In this document: one piece after another, positions 15,791-22,935 of the stretch | Layout of the letters: each line of letters opens with the position of its first letter | How positions within the stretch are numbered: the first letter of the stretch is position 1 | Assembly (NCBI GenBank): GCA_947627685.1 | Contig: CANQWZ010000007.1 | Location: forward strand, 1-26,596 | Source: an uncultured Bacilli bacterium | GTDB lineage: Bacteria > Bacillota_I > Bacilli_A > ML615J-28 > CAG-313 | Direction: 5' to 3' | DNA: 26,596 nucleotides | Notes under the pieces: generated by a model | Seen by the model: only the letters and a program-made list of their open reading frames with translations | What the model was told of the DNA's origin: nothing | Databases searched by the model: none | Program-made: the position numbers and the translations under genes

Positions 15791-17553
15791 TTTTCACTTA
15801 ACAATTTATCAAGTTCTTCTACTAATTCATCCATTCTTTCTACAACGGCCATATATGCATCTTTTTTAGTAAAATCAACGCCTGCTTCTTTAGTTTGTTC
15901 AACAGGATATTTAGATCCACCTGATTTAAGTAAATTAATATATCGATCAAAAGCACCAGGTACATTTTCTTTTACATCTTTATAAAGTTTAAAACTTGCT
16001 GCAAAAGATGTTGCATATTGATAAACATAAAAAGGTGTATAAAATAAATGAGGGATATATGCCCATACATATTCTTTTACTTCTTCTTTAGTAATATCAA
16101 GGCCATAATACTTTTTATATAAATCAATCATAATTTTTGATAAAACTTGATGATTAATAGGACTTCCTTTAGCTACTTCTTCATTTGCTAAGTACTCGTA
16201 TTCAGCAAACAAAGTTTGTCTATAAAAAGTACTCATAATTTCATCAATAGCTTTTTGAATAACCATAATTTTTTCTTCTTTAGTTGTATCTGGTAAATCA
16301 AGGAAATAATCAAGTAAAGCATGTTCATTAAAGGTTGAAGCAATTTCTGCTACAAAAATAGTATAATCTTGTAACATAACAGGTTGAGCTTCTGCTGCAT
16401 ACATGGAATGAATAGAATGCCCTGCCTCATGTGCTACCGTAAAAACACTATCTAATGTTTTATCAAAATTAAGCAAAATGAAAGGATGTAAATTTACTAC
16501 ACTCGATGAATAGGCACCTGTTCTTTTACCAACACGTTCTTCTACATCAACAAAACCATCTTTTAATACTTCATGGGCTTTATCTTGAAAATCCTTTGGA
16601 AATTTAGCAATAGCTTTAAAAAACAATTCCTTAGCTTCTTCATAACTATATTCTTTATTAGAATGAGCAAGTTCTAGAAAACGATCATATGTATGATATT
16701 GCTTTAGCCCTAAAGCTTTTTTGCGAAGCTTAATGTATTTTTTCATAGCTTTATTGTATTTTCCAGCAACTTCAATTAAATTTGTGAATACTTTAGTTGG
16801 TATATTATCATTATATAAATAACTTTCTAAAACTGATTCATAATTTCTAGCCTTAGCGTTTGCTTTATTAGTTTGTAAAACATTATTATATATAGTTGCA
16901 TAAGTAGTTTTGTGTTCCTCATATGTTTTAAAAACAGCTTCAAAAATTTTTTTCCGATCCGTTGCATTATCGCTATTAGCAATCAAAGAACGATAATTAC
17001 CTTGAGTTACGCTAACAACTTGTTTGTTTTTTAATTTAACATCAACGCTTTTTCCATCTCCTACTGCAAGAGCACTATAAAGTTCTGCTCCACTAGATGT
17101 AACAGGTGCATATAATGATAATAATTTTTCACTTTCACCTGATAAAATATGCTTAGCTGTACGGAAAAGTTTTTCTAAATAAAAACGGAATTCTTCAATT
17201 TCAGGATGTTTGTCTAAAATAGCCATTGCTTTTTTAGAACCTAGTTTGATAAGTTCTGGTTCCGCATAAGATGTCACTTCTGATAAAGTATATAAAACAA
17301 TTCGACATCTATTTAAAGTTGCGGCATTCTCAACATCTTTTTTATTTAAATCACTTTTTAAGGAAGCATATTGATAAAGACGTGATGCTTCAATTTCAAA
17401 GTTTCTTAATAAAACAAAATAATTAACGAAATCTTCTTCATTTGCAAGTTTACCTTCAAAGTTTGCAAAATCATTAACCATTTTGGTTACTTTTTGTAAA
17501 GCTTGTTCAAAATCTTCTTGTGTTTTAAAATGATATGTTAAATCCCAATTCAT
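15787..17553 (-). CDS. pepF: Oligoendopeptidase F (peptidase M3)
   Basis: A 588-aa cytoplasmic zinc oligopeptidase of normal PepF length. The zinc motif HEAGH (H375-E376...H379) is followed by FVAEIASTFNE, the third-ligand helix; the M3 C-terminal signature FYVYQYATSFAASFKLYKDV is also intact. It cleaves short peptides, serving peptide nutrition and turnover. The frame is open to an upstream TTG, but that TTG overlaps the SD (TGGAGG); the ATG at 17553, eight bases after GGAGG, starts MNWDLTYHF as in homologues. An extended -10-like TGATAGAAT is at 17583-17591. Confidence 0.96.
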   Translation of the reverse strand: MNWDLTYHFKTQEDFEQALQKVTKMVNDFANFEGKLANEEDFVNYFVLLRNFEIEASRLYQYASLKSDLNKKDVENAATLNRCRIVLYTLSEVTSYAEPELIKLGSKKAMAILDKHPEIEEFRFYLEKLFRTAKHILSGESEKLLSLYAPVTSSGAELYSALAVGDGKSVDVKLKNKQVVSVTQGNYRSLIANSDNATDRKKIFEAVFKTYEEHKTTYATIYNNVLQTNKANAKARNYESVLESYLYNDNIPTKVFTNLIEVAGKYNKAMKKYIKLRKKALGLKQYHTYDRFLELAHSNKEYSYEEAKELFFKAIAKFPKDFQDKAHEVLKDGFVDVEERVGKRTGAYSSSVVNLHPFILLNFDKTLDSVFTVAHEAGHSIHSMYAAEAQPVMLQDYTIFVAEIASTFNEHALLDYFLDLPDTTKEEKIMVIQKAIDEIMSTFYRQTLFAEYEYLANEEVAKGSPINHQVLSKIMIDLYKKYYGLDITKEEVKEYVWAYIPHLFYTPFYVYQYATSFAASFKLYKDVKENVPGAFDRYINLLKSGGSKYPVEQTKEAGVDFTKKDAYMAVVERMDELVEELDKLLSEK

Positions 17554-17582
17554 AAACTGAACCTCCAAAAAATTATACTTCT

Positions 17583-17591
17583 ATTCTATCA
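17583..17591 (-). promoter_or_regulatory. Extended -10 of pepF
   Basis: Minus-strand TGATAGAAT, 29 bases before the pepF ATG, with no convincing -35. Confidence 0.4.
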
Positions 17592-17639
17592 CATTTTAAT
17601 AAACTTTAAAAACAATTAGAATTAAAAAAAGATAAAAAA

Positions 17640-17700
17640 GAAGTAAACCAAGATTGCTATACCAAAAAGTTTAACAAAGGTGGTTTACTTCGTTTTTTTT
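17640..17700 (-). terminator. Terminator of the 4-TM gene
   Basis: An 11-bp perfect stem (GAAGTAAACCA with TGGTTTACTTC) around a 30-base loop, flanked by a T-run on either strand. The large loop is unusual and may fold further. Confidence 0.75.
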
Positions 17701-17705
17701 ATGTA

Positions 17706-18206
17706 TTATGATACTAATTCTTTTTGACTTGTATTTTTATTTTTCAACAATTTTATTAGTAAAATACTTAAAGTTAAATCTTGTGCAAAAACAATTAATA
17801 ATAAAATACCATAGATGATTTCTTTTCCTGAAATAGCAACAATACTTGAAATTAAAAAGCTTATGCTAAAAATTATTTCTAATACTAGTAAGCAAATAGT
17901 TGCGGCCTTAGGAAAAGATGGCAAACGATATATTTTACGAGCACTTATTAAATAAACGATTGTAAAAATAGCCATGACTAACCCTATAATAATACCCAAA
18001 AAGCCAAAAAGGGTTGAAAAAAGTTTAGTAAAGCCTTCAGCACAAGATGCATTTACATCTTGAGTGGCATTTGGATCATGATAGGTCCTACCAATTATCA
18101 TAAGCGCAATACCGCCAAAGAAAAGAATAATTGTAATAATTAATAATAGATAACTTTTTATTAATAATATTAATCCACAAGTTTTACGAAAACGATCAAC
18201 TTTCAA
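17706..18206 (-). CDS. Four-TM membrane protein of unknown function
   Basis: A 166-aa protein with four strongly hydrophobic segments (about 12-38, 62-90, 102-127 and 130-158), a loop between segments 1 and 2 carrying HDPNATQDVNASC, and a hydrophilic end. I do not recognise the family. The start is a TTG, five to six bases after GGTGAT; no upstream in-frame ATG exists and the next Met is inside the first TM segment. It is preceded by a leader of about 210 nt with a consensus promoter and switch-like hairpins (18225-18451), so expression may be controlled in the RNA. Confidence 0.65.
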   Translation of the reverse strand: MKVDRFRKTCGLILLIKSYLLLIITIILFFGGIALMIIGRTYHDPNATQDVNASCAEGFTKLFSTLFGFLGIIIGLVMAIFTIVYLISARKIYRLPSFPKAATICLLVLEIIFSISFLISSIVAISGKEIIYGILLLIVFAQDLTLSILLIKLLKNKNTSQKELVS

Positions 18207-18224
18207 AATATCACCATCCCTTAT

Positions 18225-18416
18225 AAAATAAACCCAGATGAGCCGTTATCACAAGATGCTCAACCGCATCTAGAAAAAAGGTGGTAAACATTCATATTTG
18301 CATTGGGATTCCTACTCTTATATTAGGCAGGCTTTCGACGCTTGCAAAAAGTTGTTCCCTAAGTGTTATTGTTCGGGTTGCACAAAATAAAAAGTGAAAA
18401 TGCGAACTCTCTAGGC
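18225..18416 (-). ncRNA. Structured leader RNA or small RNA, unassigned
   Basis: The minus-strand stretch after a consensus promoter contains no ORF but many paired elements: a GTTCG/CGAAC hairpin with inner CAC/GTG (18371-18407); a GC-rich pairing around 18327-18345; long-range pairing of CTAGAGAG at the 5' end with TTTTCTAG near 18270-18280; and, near the 3' end, two mutually exclusive hairpins. The first is AGATGC-GGTTGA-GCATCT (18254-18271). The alternative pairs AGATG and GAGC with GCTCATCT (18236-18243), followed by GGGTTTATTTT. This resembles a riboswitch expression platform or a free small RNA. The 5' GAGAGTTCGC slightly recalls 6S RNA, but I could not match it to 6S, SRP, RNase P, tmRNA, T-box or a riboswitch class I know. 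Confidence 0.5.
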
Positions 18417-18422
18417 AAGTAA

Positions 18423-18451
18423 ATTATATCATATCTGTTTTTATTTTGCAA
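18423..18451 (-). promoter_or_regulatory. Promoter of the leader RNA / 4-TM gene
   Basis: TTGCAA (18446-18451), 17-bp spacer and TGATATAAT (18423-18431), hexamer TATAAT at 18423-18428. It is among the best promoters in the window and points away from the downstream TtcA-like gene. Confidence 0.75.
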
Positions 18452-18505
18452 TATTTATTCAAAATTATACATCATAATTTTTATTTTACTTATTAATTTA
18501 TATAC

Positions 18506-18534
18506 TTGAAAAATTTACTTATTTTTTGTATAAT
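18506..18534 (+). promoter_or_regulatory. Promoter of the TtcA-like gene
   Basis: TTGAAA (18506-18511), 17-bp spacer and TATAAT (18529-18534), ending 28 bases before the chosen ATG. It is divergent from the leader-RNA promoter. Confidence 0.8.
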
Positions 18535-18561
18535 GTTATATATAGAAAAAAGAGGCATATT

Positions 18562-19407
18562 ATGGAGAAATATCAATTAGTAGAACAAAGCATTATTAAA
18601 AAATTCAGACCCCTTATTTGGCGTATGTTTATTAGAGCTGTTGATGAATATAAGTTAATTGAAGAAAATGATAAAATTGCTGTATGTATATCAGGTGGTA
18701 AAGATTCAATGCTTTTAGCAAAATGTTTAGAAGAGTTACAAAAGCATGGCAATGTTCATTTTGATCTTGTTTATCTATGTATGGACCCTGGTTATAATAA
18801 AGAAAACCTTGATAAACTTTTAAATAATGCTAAAACGTTAAATATTCCTTTAGAAGTATTTCATACTGATATTTTTAAATATATTAACACACTAGAACAA
18901 TCACCTTGCTATTTATGTGCAAGAATGCGTAGAGGTTATCTATATAATGAGGCTAAAATAAGAGGTTGTAATAAAATTGCTTTAGGTCATCACTTCGATG
19001 ATGTAATTGAAACAGTCTTAATGAGCCTATTATATGGGGCCGAATATAAAACCATGATGCCAAAACTTATTAGTAAAAATTTTGCTAATATGGAACTAAT
19101 TAGACCTCTTTATCTTGTTAAAGAACAAAGTATCATTGATTGGGTTAAATACAATGATTTAGAATTTCTTAAATGTGCATGCCAGTTTACTGAAAATAGT
19201 AATAAGGATAATTCTAAACGTGAAGAAATAAAAAAACTTATTGCAAGTTTAAGAAAAAATTATCATGATGTTGATATAAATATTTTTAGAAGTTTCCATA
19301 ATGTTAATCTAAATACTATTATAGGTTATTATGACGATAATAAAAGATATAATTTTTTGGATGACTACGACGAAAAAAAAGCTAAAGTTAGCAAAACTAA
19401 TAAGTAA
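18562..19407 (+). CDS. TtcA-like PP-loop ATPase (tRNA thiolation family)
   Basis: A 281-aa PP-loop protein. SGGKDS (44-49) is the ATP-pyrophosphatase loop; CYLC (C116, C119) and CAC (C205, C207) are the Cys positions that bind Fe-S or carry sulfur in the TtcA group; GHHFDDVIETVLMSLLYGAE and IFRSFHNVNLNTIIGY are family signatures. TtcA makes 2-thiocytidine at tRNA position 32, but Gram-positive members of this branch are poorly characterised. The frame extends to 18526, but that start would lie within the promoter; AAGAGG six bases before ATG 18562 fixes the start. Own promoter upstream; the next gene has a separate promoter. Confidence 0.85.
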   Translation: MEKYQLVEQSIIKKFRPLIWRMFIRAVDEYKLIEENDKIAVCISGGKDSMLLAKCLEELQKHGNVHFDLVYLCMDPGYNKENLDKLLNNAKTLNIPLEVFHTDIFKYINTLEQSPCYLCARMRRGYLYNEAKIRGCNKIALGHHFDDVIETVLMSLLYGAEYKTMMPKLISKNFANMELIRPLYLVKEQSIIDWVKYNDLEFLKCACQFTENSNKDNSKREEIKKLIASLRKNYHDVDINIFRSFHNVNLNTIIGYYDDNKRYNFLDDYDEKKAKVSKTNK

Positions 19408-19441
19408 TTTGTATACGTTTTCATTTTGTTTATTCTTTTGT

Positions 19442-19470
19442 TTGAAATAACTTTCGTTTTAATGTATAAT
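19442..19470 (+). promoter_or_regulatory. Promoter of the SGNH hydrolase gene
   Basis: TTGAAA (19442-19447), 17-bp spacer and TATAAT (19465-19470), 28 bases before the ATG. Confidence 0.8.
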
Positions 19471-19498
19471 ATAAAGTAGTATGTAAGGAGTTTATAAT

Positions 19499-20116
19499 AT
19501 GGAAATAAAACGTAAAAGTACAATTCTATTCCTTGGTGATTGCATAACAGGTGCAAATCGTAATTTAGATAATCCTGATGATTTAGGACACGGCTATGTA
19601 GCTAGAATCCATGATGCTATTAAACATTATCGTATTAATGTTGTTAATCGTGGGGTTGATGGCAATAGAACAGTTAATTTATTAGAACAATATGATGATA
19701 CCATTTTAAAAGTTAAACCTGACGTGGTTTCAATATATATAGGAATGAATGACGTATGGCATCACTATTCAAAAGGAATTGAAACAACAAATGAAGAATT
19801 TGCAAATAATTTACAAACTTTATTAGCAAAAATAAAACAAGATCTTGATGTTCCAATTATTATAATTGAACCATTTATTATTGATATAACTCCTGAACTT
19901 ACTAAAATGCGTGGCGAATTGTGGCAAAAAATAGATATTATTAGACGTCTTGCTAGAAAATATGCTTCTGAATATATCACGCTTGATGGCTCATTTGCTA
20001 GTGCATGTATTAAACATGAACCCACCTTTTATTCAACCGATGGTGTTCACCCAACCGATGAAGGGCATAAATTTATTGCTAGACGTTGGTTAAGAAATGT
20101 AATAATTGAAGATTAA
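19499..20116 (+). CDS. SGNH/GDSL-family hydrolase with Cys at the nucleophile position
   Basis: A 205-aa SGNH fold protein without signal peptide, so cytoplasmic. Block I reads FLGDCITGANR, where the family has GDSIT: the codon is TGC, giving Cys15 at the catalytic Ser position. The other blocks are normal: NRGVDGNRT (Gly), YIGMNDVW (N84) and STDGVHPTDEGH (D181, H184). Related family members deacetylate sugars or hydrolyse small esters. A Cys-Asp-His set could still act as a thiol esterase or could mark a changed reaction. AAGGAG eight bases upstream fixes the start. It has its own promoter and a terminator shared with the convergent membrane gene. Confidence 0.85.
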   Translation: MEIKRKSTILFLGDCITGANRNLDNPDDLGHGYVARIHDAIKHYRINVVNRGVDGNRTVNLLEQYDDTILKVKPDVVSIYIGMNDVWHHYSKGIETTNEEFANNLQTLLAKIKQDLDVPIIIIEPFIIDITPELTKMRGELWQKIDIIRRLARKYASEYITLDGSFASACIKHEPTFYSTDGVHPTDEGHKFIARRWLRNVIIED

Positions 20117-20136
20117 TTATATATATGTTAATAATA

Positions 20137-20172
20137 AAAAAATACTTTCTAAAACGATAGAAAGTATTTTTT
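20137..20172. terminator. Bidirectional terminator after the SGNH gene
   Basis: A 14-bp perfect stem AAAAAATACTTTCT/AGAAAGTATTTTTT with an 8-base loop, between two convergent genes. Confidence 0.9.
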
Positions 20173-20181
20173 ATTTTAGAT

Positions 20182-21084
20182 TTATTTATCAACTTTACGA
20201 TGGTTTATTTTAGTAATATAACCCCATGCACATAGTACACCAATAACATCAAACAAGAAAGCTTGCAAAAACATTGCCATAAAACCTGATGATGGATCTT
20301 TAATTAATTCAACAAAATCAACATTACTAAGGGCTGCAAGAGTGAAGTAAATAATAAATATACTTACAATACATGCAACTAAAGAAGAAATTACCGCGAT
20401 AAGCGTTGCATACCATCTCATAGGAGCCTTACCTAATTTATAACCAAAGAAGCTACAAATTGGTGCTACAGCAAACAAAATACCAAAAAGCCATCCTGTA
20501 AATATCATTACAAGTATTGCGGGGATCGTACCAATAAAAGCACCTATTACTGCTAAGACGATACTAAGTGGTAATTTTTTTAAATTGGCATCTTCAGCTT
20601 TAATAATTTGTTCTTGCTTTTCATAATCATTTTCCAAACACAATTGATGAGCACATATATATAATTTCTTATAAAGTACCCAACTTGTTTCTTCCTCTTC
20701 TTTTTCAAGACCACAAAATAAACAAGTATTTACTTCATTAATATGTTGATCTTGTAAAGCTAAGGTAACTGTATCAATTATATTAGCAATTTGCTCTACA
20801 CTTTTTTCAGGTTTTGAAGCACTAGTAAATAGAGCATTAAAAATAAGATTATCATTCATAGAGCCATATTCAATCGTTATTTTTAAAGTCTTTTTTAACG
20901 TTTTTATAGTTTCATTACTTAGCATATGTGTACATACAATTGATAAAGCATAAAAATTAACGTAATTTATTTTAGTTTTATATAAACTAAAATGGTAATC
21001 GTTTTTTATACCATATAAAACACCATTACTTGATTCATAGCCAAGTAGACTAGCTAACTTTTCTATTTGTTCTTTTCCTGACAT
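20182..21084 (-). CDS. Zinc-ribbon-containing membrane protein, unknown function
   Basis: A 300-aa protein I cannot assign. The N-terminal 115 residues are a soluble alpha/beta domain. A probable zinc site follows, CLFCGLE (CxxC) with YICAHQLC (CxxxxC) about 22 residues later. The C-terminal half has about four TM segments (roughly 172-195, 197-215, 225-252 and 265-290). SD AAAGGGG precedes the ATG by 7 bases. It is alone on its transcript, with its own promoter (21118-21146) and terminator. A sensor or scaffold of the membrane is possible, but this is only a shape-based guess. Confidence 0.7.
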   Translation of the reverse strand: MSGKEQIEKLASLLGYESSNGVLYGIKNDYHFSLYKTKINYVNFYALSIVCTHMLSNETIKTLKKTLKITIEYGSMNDNLIFNALFTSASKPEKSVEQIANIIDTVTLALQDQHINEVNTCLFCGLEKEEEETSWVLYKKLYICAHQLCLENDYEKQEQIIKAEDANLKKLPLSIVLAVIGAFIGTIPAILVMIFTGWLFGILFAVAPICSFFGYKLGKAPMRWYATLIAVISSLVACIVSIFIIYFTLAALSNVDFVELIKDPSSGFMAMFLQAFLFDVIGVLCAWGYITKINHRKVDK

Positions 21085-21117
21085 TTTTTTACCCCTTTTT
21101 TTAATAAGATTTAATTT

Positions 21118-21146
21118 ATTATAACAAATTAATTAAAAAATGGCAA
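21118..21146 (-). promoter_or_regulatory. Promoter of the Zn-ribbon membrane gene
   Basis: Minus-strand TTGCCA (21141-21146), 17-bp spacer and TATAAT (21118-21123), 34 bases before the ATG. It lies between the antiporter stop and this gene. Confidence 0.75.
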
Positions 21147-21173
21147 GTAATAATAATTTCTTATACTAAATTT

Positions 21174-22424
21174 TTAACCATTAACTAATTGTTTTTTATC
21201 TTTTTTTACCACTTCAATTTCACCAGCTTTTGTTAAAGCCACTTTAGTAATAACAGGACCAATTAGTTCATAAATCAAAGTAGCACATAATACAATCGTT
21301 ACAACACTTCTTGCAAGTTCAGCGTTAATGTTAGCAAAACCTGATGATACCATTTGTGCCATACCAATTGCAACACCTGCTTGTGGTAACAAAGCAAGGC
21401 CTAAATATTTAGTAACATTTTTATCCGCATGGACAATTTTAGCCCCAAAGAAAGCTCCAAAATATTTACCGGCACTTCTTGCAATCAAATATACAATACC
21501 AACTATACCAATAGATGGAAGTAATGATATATCTAATTCGGCACTAGATAAAATAAAGAATAACATAAATAGTGGTGGTGTCCATCTTTCACATCCATCC
21601 ATAATAACGATAGCATCACCTTTTAAATTACAGAATGTTGCTCCTATCATCATACATACAAGTAGTGATGATAAATTAAAACCCATTCCCGCAAATAATT
21701 CACATAAGCCAACACCAAGTAAAACCGCTGTAATCATTAAACATAATCTATTAGCTCTAGATTTGAAAAATTTTGTACATAAAGCAAGAATTGCACCAAT
21801 AATAGCACCGATTAATACCGAACAAATAATTTCTAAAAGGGGCGCAACTAATATGTTATAAAACGTAAGTTTTTCACCAGCTGCAAATACTTTAGCAATC
21901 GCAAAAGAAATTGAAAAAAACATTAAACCAAAAGCATCATCTAAAGCAACTACTGGTAAAAGCGTATCAGTTACAGGACCTCTTGCTTTATACTGTCTAA
22001 TAACCATTAAAGTAGCAGCAGGAGCAGTCGCAGTCGCAATAGCCCCTAATACTAATGCCATCGATACATTAATACTAGTTAATTTATTTAGTATAAGAAA
22101 AACTAAAATAATACTCAAATCAACTAAAATTAATGCAGCAAAGCTTTGTGCAAAAGTAATGGTAAAAATACTTTTACCAAGTTTTTTTAAACTCGATATC
22201 TTAAATTCACCGCCTATCGAAAAGGCAATAAATCCTAAAGCAATTGTAACAATTATTGAAAAAGCACTAACTGTTTCCTCTGTTAATAATTTTAAACATG
22301 AGGGGCCAATAATTAGACCAATAACGAGATATCCTGTTACATTTGGTAGATGTAATAGTTTGACAAGTCGTGTTGAAAGTAATCCTGCCACAAGTGCAAC
22401 AACAATACTCAAAATAACCGACAT
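21174..22424 (-). CDS. CPA2-type Na+(K+)/H+ antiporter
   Basis: A 416-aa cation/proton antiporter with about 12 TM segments. Core signatures: LPNVTGYLVIGLIIGPS in helix 2, GAIATATAPAATLMVIRQYK in the discontinuous helix, and LPVVALDDAFGLMFF, whose DD is the ion-binding pair of CPA2 exchangers. It lacks a RCK/KTN C-terminal domain; the tail is short and Lys-rich (VVKKDKKQLVNG). The frame opens at a TTG (22433), but GAAGGT spacing favours the ATG at 22424, one base after the stop of the PII-like gene. The pair is translationally linked, suggesting that the PII-like protein supplies the missing regulation. No clear terminator is seen after the stop. Confidence 0.9.
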   Translation of the reverse strand: MSVILSIVVALVAGLLSTRLVKLLHLPNVTGYLVIGLIIGPSCLKLLTEETVSAFSIIVTIALGFIAFSIGGEFKISSLKKLGKSIFTITFAQSFAALILVDLSIILVFLILNKLTSINVSMALVLGAIATATAPAATLMVIRQYKARGPVTDTLLPVVALDDAFGLMFFSISFAIAKVFAAGEKLTFYNILVAPLLEIICSVLIGAIIGAILALCTKFFKSRANRLCLMITAVLLGVGLCELFAGMGFNLSSLLVCMMIGATFCNLKGDAIVIMDGCERWTPPLFMLFFILSSAELDISLLPSIGIVGIVYLIARSAGKYFGAFFGAKIVHADKNVTKYLGLALLPQAGVAIGMAQMVSSGFANINAELARSVVTIVLCATLIYELIGPVITKVALTKAGEIEVVKKDKKQLVNG

Positions 22425-22425
22425 A

Positions 22426-22758
22426 TTATTCAATACCTTCTAAGAAGTCAATTGGCAAACTATACATAAAGCCTTTATTCTTGATGCCACCAATTGTTTC
22501 ATTGATTATCGCAGCAAGTTTTTTTACTTCTTCATCATTTTTTACAACAACAAAAATCATGGGTCTTGGTGAATGATCATATTCAATCACTTTAGAAATA
22601 CCTCCAAACATAGGAACGGGTTCTACATTATTACTTAATAAAGCCCGTCTAATACTTAAGGTAGGCATAACTGTCCCATGATAATTGTTTTCAGATAATT
22701 TTTTTAATATTTTAGGCATATACTCACCTTCTACTAATACTGTTATAAATAATTTCAT
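22426..22758 (-). CDS. PII-like (GlnB-fold) regulator, partner of the antiporter
   Basis: A 110-aa protein with the beta-alpha-beta order and size of the PII superfamily: MKLFITVLVEGEYMPKILKKL (strand 1, helix 1), an exposed loop around residues 35-58, MIFVVVKNDEEVKKLAAIIN (strand, helix 2) and GGIKNKGFMYSLPIDFLEGI, like the PII C-terminal GxxxVLPV region. The T-loop lacks the PII uridylylation Tyr context. Known family members bind nucleotides and regulate transporters by direct contact. A gap of one base to the antiporter gene strongly suggests partnership; the ligand cannot be told. SD GAAGGA, promoter TTGCAT-16-TATAAT just upstream. Confidence 0.75.
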   Translation of the reverse strand: MKLFITVLVEGEYMPKILKKLSENNYHGTVMPTLSIRRALLSNNVEPVPMFGGISKVIEYDHSPRPMIFVVVKNDEEVKKLAAIINETIGGIKNKGFMYSLPIDFLEGIE

Positions 22759-22781
22759 ATTTATTCCTTCTTTCTTGTAAT

Positions 22782-22809
22782 ATTATAGCACTTTTAAAAA
22801 TTAATGCAA
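22782..22809 (-). promoter_or_regulatory. Proximal promoter of the PII-like/antiporter operon
   Basis: Minus-strand TTGCAT (22804-22809), 16-bp spacer and TGCTATAAT (22782-22790), hexamer TATAAT at 22782-22787 with an extended TG. It is downstream of the hairpin at 22825-22875, so it would drive the operon regardless of that hairpin. Confidence 0.65.
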
Positions 22810-22824
22810 AATATTTTAAACAAT

Positions 22825-22875
22825 AAAAAATAAAAATGCTTCAAATATTTCCCCCCCAGTAAATATTAGAAGCAT
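22825..22875 (-). terminator. Terminator hairpin with a poly-G loop
   Basis: A 15-bp stem with one mismatch (22836-22850 with 22861-22875), a 10-base loop that on the minus strand contains seven consecutive G, and a T-rich tail TTTTATTTTTT. It ends the lipoprotein transcript, or acts as an attenuator for the promoter at 22885-22912. Confidence 0.8.
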
Positions 22876-22880
22876 ATACA

Positions 22881-22924
22881 TTATATCATATAGGCATGTC
22901 AATTTTTGTCAATTTATGATATAA
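22881..22924. repeat. 10-bp inverted repeat around a promoter
   Basis: TTATATCATA (22881-22890) and TATGATATAA (22915-22924) are perfect complements, separated by 24 bases holding a direct repeat of GTCAATT. The arms overlap the -10 and flank the -35 of the minus-strand promoter, so it may be an operator or a second hairpin after the lipoprotein gene. Confidence 0.5.
22885..22912 (-). promoter_or_regulatory. Strong distal promoter upstream of the poly-G hairpin
   Basis: Minus-strand consensus TTGACA (22907-22912), 16-bp spacer and TATGAT (22885-22890). A second TTGACA lies at 22897-22902 but is badly spaced. Transcription would start about 22878 and meet the hairpin at once. Confidence 0.5.
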
Positions 22925-22935
22925 GACTTTTTTTA

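Noticed and set aside
18270..18300. T-box leader (GGTGGTA on the plus strand)
   Set aside because: The rest of the T-box (GGGTGGNACCGCG, specifier stem) is missing, and the downstream plus gene is not an aminoacyl-tRNA or amino-acid gene.
18225..18416. 6S, SRP, RNase P or tmRNA gene
   Set aside because: Only a GAGAGTTCGC similarity to 6S was seen; the SRP GGTCAGG...GGAAGG...AGCAGCC, RNase P GAGGAAAGTCC and tmRNA ends are absent. Kept as unassigned RNA.
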